Shown: positions 1 to 8,752 of the stretch, one piece after another
How positions within the stretch are numbered: position 1 is the stretch's first letter
How the letters are laid out: each line of letters opens with the position of its first letter
From: Cupriavidus basilensis
Lineage (GTDB): Bacteria > Pseudomonadota > Gammaproteobacteria > Burkholderiales > Burkholderiaceae
Reading direction: 5' to 3'
Assembly: GCF_000876015.1 (NCBI RefSeq)
Contig: NZ_BBQM01000009.1
Coordinates: forward strand, 47,956 to 111,955
DNA: 64,000 bases
Translations under genes and position numbers: made by a program
Notes under the pieces: model-generated
What the model was told of the DNA's origin: nothing
What the model saw: the letters and a program-made list of their open reading frames with translations, nothing else
The model's database searches: none

Positions 1-72
1 CCCGGCGCCACGACGCCATCGCAGCAACGACGCCGCACCAAAGCCGCACCAACGCCGGCACAAAGGAACATT

Positions 73-813
73 ATGGAGACAAGCGTGGACGAAGTGGTCC
101 GCTTCAACAAGGTCAGCAAGGCCTTCGGCCAGGTGGAGATCCTCAAGGGGGTCAGCTTCTCGGTGCGGCGCGGCGAGGTGGTGGCGCTGATCGGGCGCAG
201 CGGCTCGGGCAAGAGCACGGCCCTGCGCTGCATCAACGGCCTGGAGCGCGTGAGCGGCGGCGAGCTGCACACCTGCGGCCACGCCATGCACGCGAGCGCG
301 GTGGACCTGGCCGCGCTGCGCCGCGAGGTGGGCATCGTGTTCCAGAGCTACAACCTGTTCCCGCACCTGACCGTGGCGGAGAACGTCATGCTGGCGCCGC
401 GCAAGGTCAGGGGCATGGCGCGCAAGGCCGCGCACGAGCTGGCCATGCACGTGCTGCGCCAGGTGGGCATGGAAGAGCGCGCCGACTATTACCCCGAGCA
501 GCTCTCCGGCGGGCAGCAGCAGCGCGTGGCCATTGCCCGCTCGCTGGCGATGGAGCCGCGCCTGATGCTGTTCGACGAGGTCACCTCGGCGCTGGACCCG
601 GAGCTCACCGGCGAGGTGCTGCGCGTGATCGAGCGGCTGGCCGCGGACGGCATGACGATGGTGCTGGTCACGCACGAGATGGCGTTCGCGCGCTCGGTGG
701 CGGACCAGATCATGTTCATGCACCAGGGCATCGTGTGGGAGGCCGGCAGCGGCAAGCTGCTGGACGAGCCCACCACGCCCGAGCTCAGGCAGTTCGTCGG
801 CAACGGGCTGTAG
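73..813 (+). CDS. Polar amino-acid ABC transporter, ATP-binding subunit
   Basis: This 246-residue cytoplasmic ATPase should power uptake of a polar amino acid or similar solute through inner-membrane permeases. Visible motifs are Walker [10 protein letters not shown] (residues 41-49), the Q-loop at Q91, the ABC signature LSGGQQQR (144-151), Walker B LMLFDE (164-169) with the D-loop SALD, and the H-loop VTHEM. This combination and the length are typical of the GlnQ/HisP class. An AAGGAA ribosome binding site lies just before the ATG. The cognate binding protein follows after about 120 bp. No permease gene is present, so the permeases are probably upstream of the window. The substrate cannot be told from sequence. 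Confidence 0.93.
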   Translation: METSVDEVVRFNKVSKAFGQVEILKGVSFSVRRGEVVALIGRSGSGKSTALRCINGLERVSGGELHTCGHAMHASAVDLAALRREVGIVFQSYNLFPHLTVAENVMLAPRKVRGMARKAAHELAMHVLRQVGMEERADYYPEQLSGGQQQRVAIARSLAMEPRLMLFDEVTSALDPELTGEVLRVIERLAADGMTMVLVTHEMAFARSVADQIMFMHQGIVWEAGSGKLLDEPTTPELRQFVGNGL

Positions 814-936
814 GCGCCACCGGTTCCTTTTGATTCCACCCGCCGTGCCCGCTCGCGCGGGCGCGCCGGCCGCGCGCATCCGAGTGCATCCGCGCGCATC
901 GCCACACGCATTCCCACAGAGAAACGGAGACAGATC

Positions 937-1746
937 ATGACCCGCACCCACCGCCGCCTGTTCGCCCCGCTGGCCTCGCTTACCGCCGTGCTGCTGCTGG
1001 GCACGGCCCTGACCGCGTCGGCCGACACCCTCGACACCATCAGGCAGCGCAAGAAGATCCTGGTCGCCGTGGACATCGGCGCGCCGCCCTACGGCATGCT
1101 CGACGCGCAGGCCCGCCAGAGCGGCTCGGACGTGGAAACCGCGCGCCTGCTCGCCAAGGACCTGGGCGTGGCGCTGGAGATCGTGCCCGTGACCGGCCCC
1201 AACCGCGTGCCGTTCCTGCTGACCAAGAAAGCGGACGTGGTGCTGGCCTCGTTCTCCGTGACCGACGAGCGCAGGAAGGTCATCGATTTCTCCGACCCCT
1301 ACGGCGTGATCCCGGTGGTGGTGGGCGGCCCGGCCAAGGCGCCGCTGAAGGCATTCGCCGACCTGTCCGGCAAGACCATCGCCGTCACGCGCGGCACCAC
1401 CAGCGATCAGGAGCTGACGCGCGGCGCCAAGGAAGTGTCCGGCATCAACATCGTGCGCTACGAGGACGACGCCACCACCAACACCGCGGTGTCCACCGGC
1501 CAGCAGGACTACCTTGCCGCGGCCATCAGCGTGATTCCCGCGGTGAAGAAGGCCAACCCTTCGCGCGACCTGGAGCTGAAGTTCGTGATGAAGACCTTCC
1601 CGTACGCCATCGGTCTGCGCAAGGGCGACACCGCGCTCAAGAGCTGGCTGGACGGCTGGGTCAAGGCCAACCTGCAGAACGGCAAGATCAACGAGATCTA
1701 CAAGCAGTACTTCGGTATCTCGCTGCCGGCGGACATGCTCAAGTAA
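937..1746 (+). CDS. ABC transporter periplasmic substrate-binding protein (SBP_bac_3 family)
   Basis: A 269-residue periplasmic binding protein for a polar amino acid or related compound, partner of the preceding ATPase. Residues 1-30 form a Sec signal peptide (basic start, hydrophobic core, cleavage after ASA). The mature part opens with the family pattern ILVAVDIGAPPYGMLD and continues with DVETARLLAKDLGV, LASFSVTDERRKVIDFSDPY and GTTSDQE, the usual family-3 ligand-pocket blocks. The C-terminus ends in a typical YFGISLP segment. It is probably co-transcribed with the ATPase. The ligand is unknown. The next gene encodes a sugar-acid dehydratase, which may hint at a different substrate class, but that is only inference. 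Confidence 0.9.
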   Translation: MTRTHRRLFAPLASLTAVLLLGTALTASADTLDTIRQRKKILVAVDIGAPPYGMLDAQARQSGSDVETARLLAKDLGVALEIVPVTGPNRVPFLLTKKADVVLASFSVTDERRKVIDFSDPYGVIPVVVGGPAKAPLKAFADLSGKTIAVTRGTTSDQELTRGAKEVSGINIVRYEDDATTNTAVSTGQQDYLAAAISVIPAVKKANPSRDLELKFVMKTFPYAIGLRKGDTALKSWLDGWVKANLQNGKINEIYKQYFGISLPADMLK

Positions 1747-1807
1747 GCGCGAGCACGGATTGAACGCAACGACCGCGGCAACGACCAGCGGATTTGGAGC
1801 CCATCGC

Positions 1808-3385
1808 ATGACTTCCCCAGCCCACGCCCGACCGGGCACCAGCGACGGCGCGGCGGCGGCCGGCGCGCGCGCGATCCGCCTGCACGCGGATGACGACGTG
1901 GTGATCGCCCGCGCGCAGCTCGTCGCGGGCACCGTGCTCGCCGAAGAGGGCATCACGGTATCCGGCCTGGTGCCGCCCGGCCACAAGGTGGCCACGCGCG
2001 CGGTGGCCGCCGGCGAGGCGGTGCGCCGCTACGGCCAGATCATCGGCTTCGCCAGCCAGCCGATCCGCGCCGGCCAGCACGTGCACACGCACAACCTCGC
2101 CATGGGCGACTTCGCGCGCGACTATGCCTACGGCGCAGAGGCGCGCGCGCCGCGGCCGGTGGCCGAGCCGGCCACGTTCGACGGCATCGTGCGCGCCGAC
2201 GGCCGCGTGGCCACGCGCAACTACATCGGCATCCTCACCTCGGTGAACTGCTCGGCCACCGTGGCGCGCGCCATCGCCGACCACTTCCGCCGCGACATCC
2301 ATCCCGAGGCGCTGGCGCCCTACCCCAACGTCGACGGCGTGGTCGCGCTCACGCACGGCGTGGGCTGCGCGGTGGACCCGCAGGGCGAAGGGCTGGCCGT
2401 ATTGCAGCGCACGCTGGGCGGCTACGCATGCCACCCCAACTTCGCCAGCGTGCTGGTGATCGGCCTGGGCTGCGAGACCAACCAGATTCCCGCGCTGCTG
2501 GCCACGCAAGGCCTGGCCGAAGGCGAGCATCTGCGGGCGTTCAGCATCCAGGACACGGGCGGCACCACCAGGACCATTGCCCACGGCATCGCGCTGATCA
2601 AGGCCATGCTGCCCGCCGCCAACCGCGTCCGGCGCGAACCCGTGCCCGCGCGCCACCTGGTGGTGGGCCTGCAATGCGGCGGCTCCGATGGCTACTCGGG
2701 CATCTCCGCCAACCCGGTGCTGGGCGCGGCGGTGGATTTGCTGGTGCGGCACGGCGGCACCGCCATCCTGTCGGAGACGCCCGAGATCTACGGCGCCGAG
2801 CACCTGCTCACGCGCCGCGCCGTCACGCCGGAAATAGGCCGCAAGCTGGTGGACCGCATCCGCTGGTGGGAAGCGTATTGCGCGCGCCACGGCGCCAGCA
2901 TGGACAACAACCCGTCCGCCGGCAACAAGGCCGGCGGCCTGACCACGGTGCTGGAAAAATCGCTGGGCGGCATCGCCAAGGGCGGCTCGAGCAATTTGTC
3001 CGAGGTCTACGAATACGCGCAGCCGGTGCGCACGCCCGGCCTGGTCTTCATGGACACGCCCGGCTACGATCCGATCTCCGCCACCGGCCAGGTCGCGGGC
3101 GGCGCCAACCTGATCTGCTTCACCACGGGGCGCGGCTCGGCCTACGGCTGCGCGCCCTCGCCTTCGGTCAAGCTGGCGACGAACACCGCGCTGTGGGAGC
3201 GCCAGTCCGACGACATGGACCTGAACTGCGGCGCCGTGCTCGATGGCACGGCCACCATCGCGGAACTGGGCGAGCAGTTGTTCCGGCTGATGCTGGACAC
3301 CGCCTCCGGCAAGCGCTCGCGCAGCGAGCTGCACGGCTACGGGCAGAACGAATTCGTGCCCTGGCAACTGAGCGCCATCACCTGA
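1808..3385 (+). CDS. UxaA-family dehydratase (altronate/galactarate dehydratase type)
   Basis: A 525-residue cytoplasmic enzyme of the UxaA/GarD family, which dehydrates sugar acids such as D-altronate or D-galactarate. The short N-terminal SAF-like domain (about residues 20-100) is followed by the large catalytic domain with ATRNYIGIL, the cysteine-rich blocks VNCSATVARA, THGVGCAV and LGCETNQI, and LQCGGSDGYSGISANP, which carry the conserved iron/ligand positions. The ATG at 1808 is chosen over an upstream TTG at 1760 because a GGAG sits 8 bp before it and the length then fits the family. It lies 61 bp behind the ABC binding protein and may be in the same transcript. The exact substrate is not decided. 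Confidence 0.9.
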   Translation: MTSPAHARPGTSDGAAAAGARAIRLHADDDVVIARAQLVAGTVLAEEGITVSGLVPPGHKVATRAVAAGEAVRRYGQIIGFASQPIRAGQHVHTHNLAMGDFARDYAYGAEARAPRPVAEPATFDGIVRADGRVATRNYIGILTSVNCSATVARAIADHFRRDIHPEALAPYPNVDGVVALTHGVGCAVDPQGEGLAVLQRTLGGYACHPNFASVLVIGLGCETNQIPALLATQGLAEGEHLRAFSIQDTGGTTRTIAHGIALIKAMLPAANRVRREPVPARHLVVGLQCGGSDGYSGISANPVLGAAVDLLVRHGGTAILSETPEIYGAEHLLTRRAVTPEIGRKLVDRIRWWEAYCARHGASMDNNPSAGNKAGGLTTVLEKSLGGIAKGGSSNLSEVYEYAQPVRTPGLVFMDTPGYDPISATGQVAGGANLICFTTGRGSAYGCAPSPSVKLATNTALWERQSDDMDLNCGAVLDGTATIAELGEQLFRLMLDTASGKRSRSELHGYGQNEFVPWQLSAIT

Positions 3386-3397
3386 AAACGCCGGCCG

Positions 3398-3430
3398 TGT
3401 CCGGGCGAAGCTATGCGCCTCGCCCGGACA
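3398..3430. terminator. Hairpin between convergent genes
   Basis: A perfect 11-bp inverted repeat (TGTCCGGGCGA and its complement) with an 11-nt loop lies between the 3' ends of the dehydratase (+) and cynS (-). Position and symmetry suggest a bidirectional terminator or mRNA-stabilising stem. There is no T tract, so intrinsic termination is uncertain. Confidence 0.5.
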
Positions 3431-3478
3431 GGCCGCGGCGCATCACGCCAGCGCGCCGCCGGTTCCGCGGGACACCTG

Positions 3479-3949
3479 TCAAAACGGCTTGGTCGGCAAA
3501 TACTTGCCATCCAGCGTGATCACCGCACGGTGGCCACCCTCGGGATCTTCCACCTTCTTGATATCAAGCCTGAAGTTGATCGCGCTGATGATGCCGTCGC
3601 CGAACTGCTCGTGCACCAGCGCCTTGAGCGTGGAGCCGTAGATCTGCACGATCTCGTAGAAGCGGTAGATGGTCGGGTCGGTCGGCACGCCGCCGGGGAT
3701 GCTGCCGCGCAGGGGGATGGTCTGCAGCTGGCGCACCGCGTCGTCGTCCAGGTCCAGCCTGGCGGCCACGATTTTGGCGGCGTCGGCGGGCAGCGGGTGC
3801 TGGCCCAGCAGCGCGGCGGTGACGAAGGCCACGCTCAGGCCGGTGCCTTCGTTGATCTGCTCGAACGTCAGGCCCTTGCGGATCTTGGCGTCGATGATGC
3901 GGTCGCTCAGGGCCTGGCGCGGGGCCTGGCTGTATTGGGATTGGGTCAT
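3479..3949 (-). CDS. cynS: Cyanate hydratase (cyanase)
   Basis: A 156-residue cytoplasmic enzyme that converts cyanate plus bicarbonate to ammonia and carbon dioxide. The length is the family standard. The catalytic triad is in place at the E. coli numbering: R96 and E99 in IYRFYEIVQ, and S122 in GIISAINF. The N-terminal helical domain (1-80) and the C-terminal decamer-forming domain (81-156) are both complete. The start at 3949 (MTQSQ) is supported by an AAGGAA site; a longer reading to 3994 would add 15 atypical residues. The upstream gene encodes a beta-carbonic anhydrase, which recycles the bicarbonate consumed by the reaction, as in the E. coli cyn operon. No adjacent cynR or cynX is seen. 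Confidence 0.97.
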   Translation of the reverse strand: MTQSQYSQAPRQALSDRIIDAKIRKGLTFEQINEGTGLSVAFVTAALLGQHPLPADAAKIVAARLDLDDDAVRQLQTIPLRGSIPGGVPTDPTIYRFYEIVQIYGSTLKALVHEQFGDGIISAINFRLDIKKVEDPEGGHRAVITLDGKYLPTKPF

Positions 3950-3994
3950 GGCTGTTCCTTGGGACGGATGGGAGTGGAAAACGGGGCGGGGCAT

Positions 3995-4660
3995 TCAGGT
4001 GGCGCTCTGTGCGCGCCTGACCGGGGGCGTCGCGGCCACGTCGGGATGCGCCGCGAGGGAGACGAACTGGCCGGTGTTGCCGTCCAGCGCGTCGATCGTG
4101 CCTGTCTCGATGTCGTAGACCCAGCCGTGCAGCGTCATGCGGCCTTGTTCGAGCGCGAGCACCACGGTGGGGTGGGTCTTGAGGTTGGCCAGCTGGGCGA
4201 TGACGTTCTCGCGCACCATCGAGTCCACGCGGGCGCGCGTGGATGCGTGCTCGCGCGCTTCGTTGACCGCCTTGGCGGCGTCCGCGTGATGCAGCCAGCC
4301 TTTCACGGCTGGCATGTGGTCGAGGCACTGGCACGTGGCTACGGCGGTCATGGCGCCGCAGTCGGAATGGCCGCAGATCACGATGTCGGTGACGTTGAGC
4401 CCGGCCACCGCGTATTCCACGCTGGCCGACACGCCGCCGGGCTGCACGCCGTAGGCGGGCACGATGTTGCCGGCATTGCGGATGACGAACAGCTCGCCCG
4501 GCTCGCGCTGCGTGAGCAGCTCGGGCACGACCCGGCTGTCGGAGCAGGCGATGAACAGCGTGGCGGGGCTCTGGCCGTTGGCCAGCCGCTTGAACAGGTC
4601 CGAGCGCTGCGGGAAGGCGTCACGCTGGAACTTCAGTACGCCGTCGACGATGTCTTGCAT
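3995..4660 (-). CDS. cynT: Beta-class carbonic anhydrase of the cyn operon
   Basis: A 221-residue beta-carbonic anhydrase that interconverts carbon dioxide and bicarbonate in the cytoplasm and supplies the co-substrate of cyanase. The zinc site is complete: C39, with D41 and R43 in CSDSR, and H98 and C101 in HSDCGAM. The ATG at 4660 is preceded by an AGGA element and gives the usual family length; an upstream extension has no family resemblance. cynS follows 45 bp downstream, so the two are presumably one transcript driven from the promoter-like sequence near 4740-4765. Confidence 0.95.
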   Translation of the reverse strand: MQDIVDGVLKFQRDAFPQRSDLFKRLANGQSPATLFIACSDSRVVPELLTQREPGELFVIRNAGNIVPAYGVQPGGVSASVEYAVAGLNVTDIVICGHSDCGAMTAVATCQCLDHMPAVKGWLHHADAAKAVNEAREHASTRARVDSMVRENVIAQLANLKTHPTVVLALEQGRMTLHGWVYDIETGTIDALDGNTGQFVSLAAHPDVAATPPVRRAQSAT

Positions 4661-4730
4661 GGTCCTGCTCCATCGGTGTGTGCCGTGATTCGATGGCGCA
4701 AGGATGGCGGGAATCGGCCGATAGGTCCAA

Positions 4731-4765
4731 GACCGGTTTGTTATCCGGTCCATAGGCCATGTCAA
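4731..4765 (-). promoter_or_regulatory. Putative cynTS promoter with dyad operator
   Basis: On the minus strand a perfect -35 hexamer TTGACA (4760-4765) is followed after 16 bp by a weak -10 TAACAA (4738-4743). A perfect dyad GACCGG-N8-CCGGTC (4731-4750) overlaps the -10, as expected for a repressor or LysR-type operator. The transcript leader would be about 70 nt. The rest of the cynT-protease gap (4766-5133) shows no convincing gene. Confidence 0.5.
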
Positions 4766-5133
4766 TAGTTTGACGGTGGCGCTCATTTTCGCGCTCGCTC
4801 TGGAGGAAAGAAGTTCAGGGCGGTTTGATATGTGACGCATGGACTATATGTCGCCATTGGCCGCGAGCAGGGCGGAGGCCGATGGCGCGTCCCGCGCGCT
4901 GCGGTGTCGTCCGATGTGCTTGCCGCGTACCGGCGCATTCCATCCATCGCGGGTAAATCCCGCCCGCGGTGCCCAATTGCGGCGACAATGCCCACGTGCG
5001 TCCCCGACAAGGCACATGACAACAAGGCCATGCCGCGGCCATGACCGGCCCCGGCTCCCGCCCGCGCCGGATTCTCCGCCCCGCCCGCGCGCGAAACCAC
5101 CGCGGCGTGCAACGTCCTGCTTTCTTGGAACCT

Positions 5134-5916
5134 ATGGTCGAATCCATCCTGCTTTCCGCGGTCCGCGTTTCGTCCTTCGACGGCCAGCAAGGCATCGCCA
5201 ATGCCAGCGGATTTTTCTTCGAGCGCGACAACCACCTGTTCGTGGTGACAAGCCGCCACGTGGTCTTCGACGAGCCTTCCGGCCATCACCCGGACCGCAT
5301 CGAGATCGAGCTGCACCGCGAGGCCGGCAACATGGCCAATTCGATCGGCTTCTCGATTCCGCTGTATCGCGACGGCGTGGCGGTCTGGCGCATCGGCGAG
5401 GACGGCGGCGGCCCGGTGGACGTGGCGGTGGTGGAGCTGGAGCGCGGCGCGCTGCCGGCGGGCCTGGTGTACCGCGCGTTCACGCCGGACCACCTGGTGC
5501 AGACCTCGGATCACGTGGAGGTGGGCGATTCGCTGCTGATCGTCGGTTTTCCGCTCGGTTTCCACGATGCCCTGCATCACCTGCCGGTGGCGCGGCAGGC
5601 GGTGGTGGCGTCGGCGTTCGGCCTGCGCTTCCAGGGGCAGGGCTTTTTCCTGACCGACGCGCGCACGCACCGCGGCACCAGCGGCGCGCCGGTGGTGATG
5701 CGCATGCGCGGCACGCGCGGCAAGCGGCATGACCTGCCGTGGCTGCTGCTGGGCGTGCATTCGGCGCGCTTCGACGTGGGCACGCGCGACCTCGCCGAGG
5801 ACGAGGCGCTGGGCCTGAACTCGGCCTGGTACGCGGACATGCTGCTGACGCTGACCGCGCCGGCGCGCGCCGCCGGCGGCAAAATAAGATCGTCGCTGCC
5901 GCGCGCTTCGGAGTAG
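5134..5916 (+). CDS. Trypsin-like serine protease, no signal peptide
   Basis: A 260-residue protein with a trypsin/HtrA-like catalytic triad in the expected order: H42 in TSRHVVF, D96 in VDVAVVEL and S183 in GTSGAP. There is no PDZ domain and no recognisable signal peptide or membrane segment if translation starts at 5134 (MVESILLS). An alternative start at 5041 adds 31 basic residues that look like read-through of GC-rich leader. The fold suggests a stand-alone cytoplasmic protease of the trypsin_2 type. It lies divergently from cynT and upstream of small uncharacterised genes, so context gives no clue to its substrate. Confidence 0.75.
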   Translation: MVESILLSAVRVSSFDGQQGIANASGFFFERDNHLFVVTSRHVVFDEPSGHHPDRIEIELHREAGNMANSIGFSIPLYRDGVAVWRIGEDGGGPVDVAVVELERGALPAGLVYRAFTPDHLVQTSDHVEVGDSLLIVGFPLGFHDALHHLPVARQAVVASAFGLRFQGQGFFLTDARTHRGTSGAPVVMRMRGTRGKRHDLPWLLLGVHSARFDVGTRDLAEDEALGLNSAWYADMLLTLTAPARAAGGKIRSSLPRASE

Positions 5917-6063
5917 AGTGGGGTACTTGGGCCGGAACGTGGGCAATCCCGGCGCTTTGCGTCGCCAGCCCGTCCGGCATCCCGCTCGCGGCCAGGTGCC
6001 GTGTTGCCGCCTTGCGTGCCGCGCAGGCCCCGCTGCCTGGCGGGGCACCGTGCGAGGGGGCCT

Positions 6064-6387
6064 ATGTTGGACCTGGTGGCTTTCATCAAGCCTGTGCTCG
6101 ACGAGATCACAGGCCAGGACGTGCGTACCTGGACGGTGCGGCGGCATGTGGTCAACGCCAACTGGCAGATTCCCGATACCAGCAGCCGTAACTGGTCGGC
6201 CAGGAAGGTGGAGATCGAAATCGCGCACGAGGCCGCGGAGCAATTGCGCCACGCGGACCAGTGCGCCTTATATCAACTGCAGCGCGGCCTGGACGCGTTC
6301 CTGCGCGCACGGCTGGGCTCGCACAGCCGGATGAGCGGGGCCGACGGGGTGATCGTCATCGTGATCGATCGCCTGGTTCCGTTCTGA
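6064..6387 (+). CDS. Uncharacterised 107-aa protein
   Basis: Not recognised with certainty. The ATG at 6064 follows a GAGGGGG ribosome binding site. The protein has an alternating hydrophobic strand pattern in the middle (KVEIEIAHEAAEQL), a helical stretch (ALYQLQRGLDAFLRARL) and a hydrophobic C-terminus GVIVIVIDRLV that reads as a buried beta strand, so a small alpha/beta fold is likely. There are no signal peptide and no metal-binding motif. It precedes another small protein at 6443 by 55 bp and may share its transcript. Confidence 0.65.
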   Translation: MLDLVAFIKPVLDEITGQDVRTWTVRRHVVNANWQIPDTSSRNWSARKVEIEIAHEAAEQLRHADQCALYQLQRGLDAFLRARLGSHSRMSGADGVIVIVIDRLVPF

Positions 6388-6442
6388 CCCTGGCGCCGGG
6401 ATGGCGCGGCCGACGGCAACGCTGCCGCATGGAGCAAACGAC

Positions 6443-6727
6443 GTGAACAATACGCCTAGCGCGAGCTACAAGGGCTTCGATCTTTATCCGCTGGTCTACA
6501 AGGTCCAGCCCGCCCAGTCGTGGCCGCGCGCCAAGCCGGACCGCAGCTTCACCGCGTCGGTGGTGATCTGCCGCGAGGGCTACCGGCCCGGCGGCGAGCG
6601 CACCAAGGTGTTCCGCCTGGAAACCGAGGAGTGGGAGAACATCGGCACCGCGCGCCGTGGCGCGGTCAAGTTCGGCGAGGACATCATCAACGGCCTGATC
6701 GCAGGCGAATCGGTGACGGCGCTGTAG
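6443..6727 (+). CDS. Small YKGF-motif protein (94 aa), GTG start
   Basis: Function unknown. The GTG at 6443 is preceded by GGAG at 8 bp, which is better than the upstream ATG at 6401 that has no site. The N-terminus SYKGFDLYPLVYKVQ followed by a strand FTASVVICREG resembles the start of the 89-aa protein encoded at 8247-8516 (IYKGFKVSAIVRRA then FLATVTI). Both end in a helix. This suggests a small alpha/beta single-domain family, with the two genes flanking infA. No catalytic motif is visible. Confidence 0.7.
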   Translation: MNNTPSASYKGFDLYPLVYKVQPAQSWPRAKPDRSFTASVVICREGYRPGGERTKVFRLETEEWENIGTARRGAVKFGEDIINGLIAGESVTAL

Positions 6728-6883
6728 CGCGTCCTGGTCGGGATGGGGAAGTGAGGGCGGCGCCATCGTGCGCCGCTTTTGCCGTGCGCCGGTCCGCGTG
6801 GCGCGATGCGCGCGGATGGCCGGGGCAGGGCGGGGAATGCCGCCATGCCCGGGGACGGTGCCCGGGCGTGCGGGGGCCGACTG

Positions 6884-7138
6884 TTAGACGCTGAAGGCGG
6901 GGCTGCCGTAGCGGTCCAGCAACTGCTCCAGCAGCTCGAGCCGGTCGGTGCGCGGCGTGCGGTCCTCGATGGCGCGCGAGGGGCCGCCGTAGGTGGCCGT
7001 GACGTGGCGGCGCACCGTGAGCACGTCGTTGGCCGGCGCGGCGCGCGTGACCACGGGGCCGGGCACGTGCTGGTAGCTGCCGGCGACCCATCCGTCCGGG
7101 GTCAGGTGCATTTCTTCCCATTCTTCGCTGACTGACAT
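6884..7138 (-). CDS. Uncharacterised 84-aa protein
   Basis: Function unknown. The start is an ATG at 7138 with an AAGGAGCA site directly upstream. The acidic N-terminus (MSVSEEWEEMHLTPDGWVAGS) is followed by a basic strand LTVRRHVTATYGG and a C-terminal leucine-rich helix RLELLEQLLDRYG. It contains no cysteine and no membrane segment. It lies upstream of nothing on its strand and downstream of infA; the gap of about 100 bp allows co-transcription with infA. Confidence 0.65.
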   Translation of the reverse strand: MSVSEEWEEMHLTPDGWVAGSYQHVPGPVVTRAAPANDVLTVRRHVTATYGGPSRAIEDRTPRTDRLELLEQLLDRYGSPAFSV

Positions 7139-7235
7139 GCTTTGCTCCTTCAGTGGATGCGTTGATGATGCCGGGGAGGCGCACCGGCCGCGGATGCCGG
7201 CGCCGCGGCGCGCGCGCGGGTCCCGCGCGCTGGCT

Positions 7236-7457
7236 TCAGAACTTGTGGCGGTAGTTGATGCGGCCCTTGGTGAGGTCGTATGGCGACATCTCCAGCGTGA
7301 CGCGGTCGCCCGCCAGGATGCGGATGCGGTTCTTCTTGAGCCGCCCGGACGAGTACGCCCAGACTTCGAAGCCGTTTTCCAGGATCACGCGAAAGCGGCT
7401 GTCCGGGAGCACTTCCGAGACTTTGCCGCCGAATTCCACCAGTTCTTCTTTTGCCAA
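7236..7457 (-). CDS. infA: Translation initiation factor IF-1 (second-type), TTG start
   Basis: A 73-residue OB-fold protein that occupies the ribosomal A site of the 30S subunit during initiation. The whole family pattern is present: [44 protein letters not shown] and [12 protein letters not shown]. This longer C-terminus is like the additional IF-1 copies of beta-proteobacteria rather than the ribosomal-operon copy, and the neighbours are not ribosomal genes. The reading frame opens with TTG. No in-frame ATG lies near, and AGAGAGG stands 8 bp upstream, so TTG is the likely start, which is unusual for this factor. Confidence 0.95.
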   Translation of the reverse strand: MAKEELVEFGGKVSEVLPDSRFRVILENGFEVWAYSSGRLKKNRIRILAGDRVTLEMSPYDLTKGRINYRHKF

Positions 7458-7526
7458 GGATGATGCCTCTCTAGGTTGGGTGGCGTGCGGGCGCGGCGCC
7501 TGCGCCGGCCGCGCGCGCCGTGGCGT

Positions 7527-7748
7527 TCACTGCAGGCGCATGCCCGCGGCGGCGCGTTCGGCGGCAAAGCGGGCGGCCTGCTTGGCCTGGGCTTCGGTGC
7601 CGTGGGTGGCGTGGCGCATGGTGACGTTGGCGACGACGCGCTCGGCGCCGCTGCGGTATTCGCTGATCATGTACGTGGCGAACCACACGCCGGGTTGCTG
7701 CTCGATGGGGTACACCGACACGGTGTACGGAGACGGATTGTGCTGCAA
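7527..7748 (-). CDS. Uncharacterised 73-aa protein, TTG start
   Basis: Function unknown. I place the start at TTG 7748 because AGGA stands 6 bp before it and no ATG is available at a sensible position; the reading further upstream is low-complexity. The product has two predicted strands (YTVSVYPIEQ and VWFATYMISEY), then a basic turn, and ends in an alanine-rich helix (AQAKQAARFAAERAAAG). This strand-strand-helix plan is similar to the small proteins at 6443 and 8247. It is 69 bp upstream of infA on the same strand. Confidence 0.6.
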   Translation of the reverse strand: MQHNPSPYTVSVYPIEQQPGVWFATYMISEYRSGAERVVANVTMRHATHGTEAQAKQAARFAAERAAAGMRLQ

Positions 7749-8246
7749 GGTATGTCCTGATCTGGGCGGACGGTCCGGGGCGCGCCGGATGCACTCACTG
7801 TGCGCGACGTGTTCTTTCGGTGATCGCTCGCCGCATGGGTTGTTCTGCGGATTTGCCGGGCGCCGCCGATGGCCGCGCGGGTGCGCGGAAAAAGGGGCCG
7901 GCGAAGGTGGACCGTGCCTGCGCAGCCGGCACACGCGGATAGCCCTGCGTGGCGCTGCGGAGCGGCCTTGTGTGCCGCGGGTCGGATGGGTGAGGGGCGC
8001 GTATCGCCCTGGTTTTGCCGGGTGCCTTGCCCGGCTGGTGGGCCACCGCGGCGGTAAGTTCGCCTGCTATCGCGGTGACGTGTCCGTCAGGCGCCAGGGC
8101 CTGTCGGCGAGCTTGCATCGACGCACGCTGGCGCATCGGCAAGATGGCGGATGATAACACCGATGGCGTTTCCCTGCCGGCGCGCGCGCTTGCCGTGGCC
8201 GCGCCGCGGGCCGGTGCGGCGCCGCCGGGACGGCGGCCCGGCACTG
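7749..8246. other. 498-bp gap without a convincing gene
   Basis: No reading frame here has a family resemblance, a ribosome binding site and a sensible start together. Overlapping frames are rich in Arg, Ala and Pro, as expected from random GC-rich sequence. No tandem repeat, terminator or RNA gene was recognised. Confidence 0.5.
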
Positions 8247-8516
8247 CTACTTGTGCGCGACCGAGGTGGACATGCCGTCGATGACGGCGCGCGCATGGGT
8301 CACTGCCAGCGCGATGGCGTCGTGCGGCGTGCGCCCGCTTTGCTGCTCCAGCGGCGGCACCAGCCGCAGCGAGCCGCTGTCGCGGCTGACCTGCGTGATG
8401 GTGACGGTGGCGAGGAAGCCGGCGGGCACCGGCGTGGCGCCGTGGCCGCCGCCGGGGGCGCGGCGCACGATGGCGGACACCTTGAACCCCTTGTAGATCG
8501 CATTGTTCTGAGACAT
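8247..8516 (-). CDS. Small YKGF-motif protein (89 aa)
   Basis: Function unknown. The ATG at 8516 has a near-perfect AAGGAGAT site. The N-terminus NNAIYKGFKVSAIVRRA is followed by a strand FLATVTITQV and a C-terminal helix DAIALAVTHARAVIDGM, a compact alpha/beta plan shared with the protein at 6443. The strong ribosome binding site suggests good expression. There is no signal peptide, cysteine or charged catalytic cluster. It is probably monocistronic. Confidence 0.72.
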   Translation of the reverse strand: MSQNNAIYKGFKVSAIVRRAPGGGHGATPVPAGFLATVTITQVSRDSGSLRLVPPLEQQSGRTPHDAIALAVTHARAVIDGMSTSVAHK

Positions 8517-8752
8517 GATGATCTCCTTTCTCCGTCGAGCATACGCTGCTTGCACGGATAAGTACGATTTAGTTTCGGGCGCGCCGCCCGGCGCGCGCCA
8601 CCGTCCCGCCGACGCTCCCGACCGCCTCGTTCCAGCCCGAACCGCCCCGCCGCGCCCGCGAGCCCGCCGGCCTGCGCCCGCGGCGCGCCGTGGCCATGCC
8701 GTGGCCGGCCGGACGCGCGCGCGCATGCCGCAGTCATTTCACGGAGGGTTTC

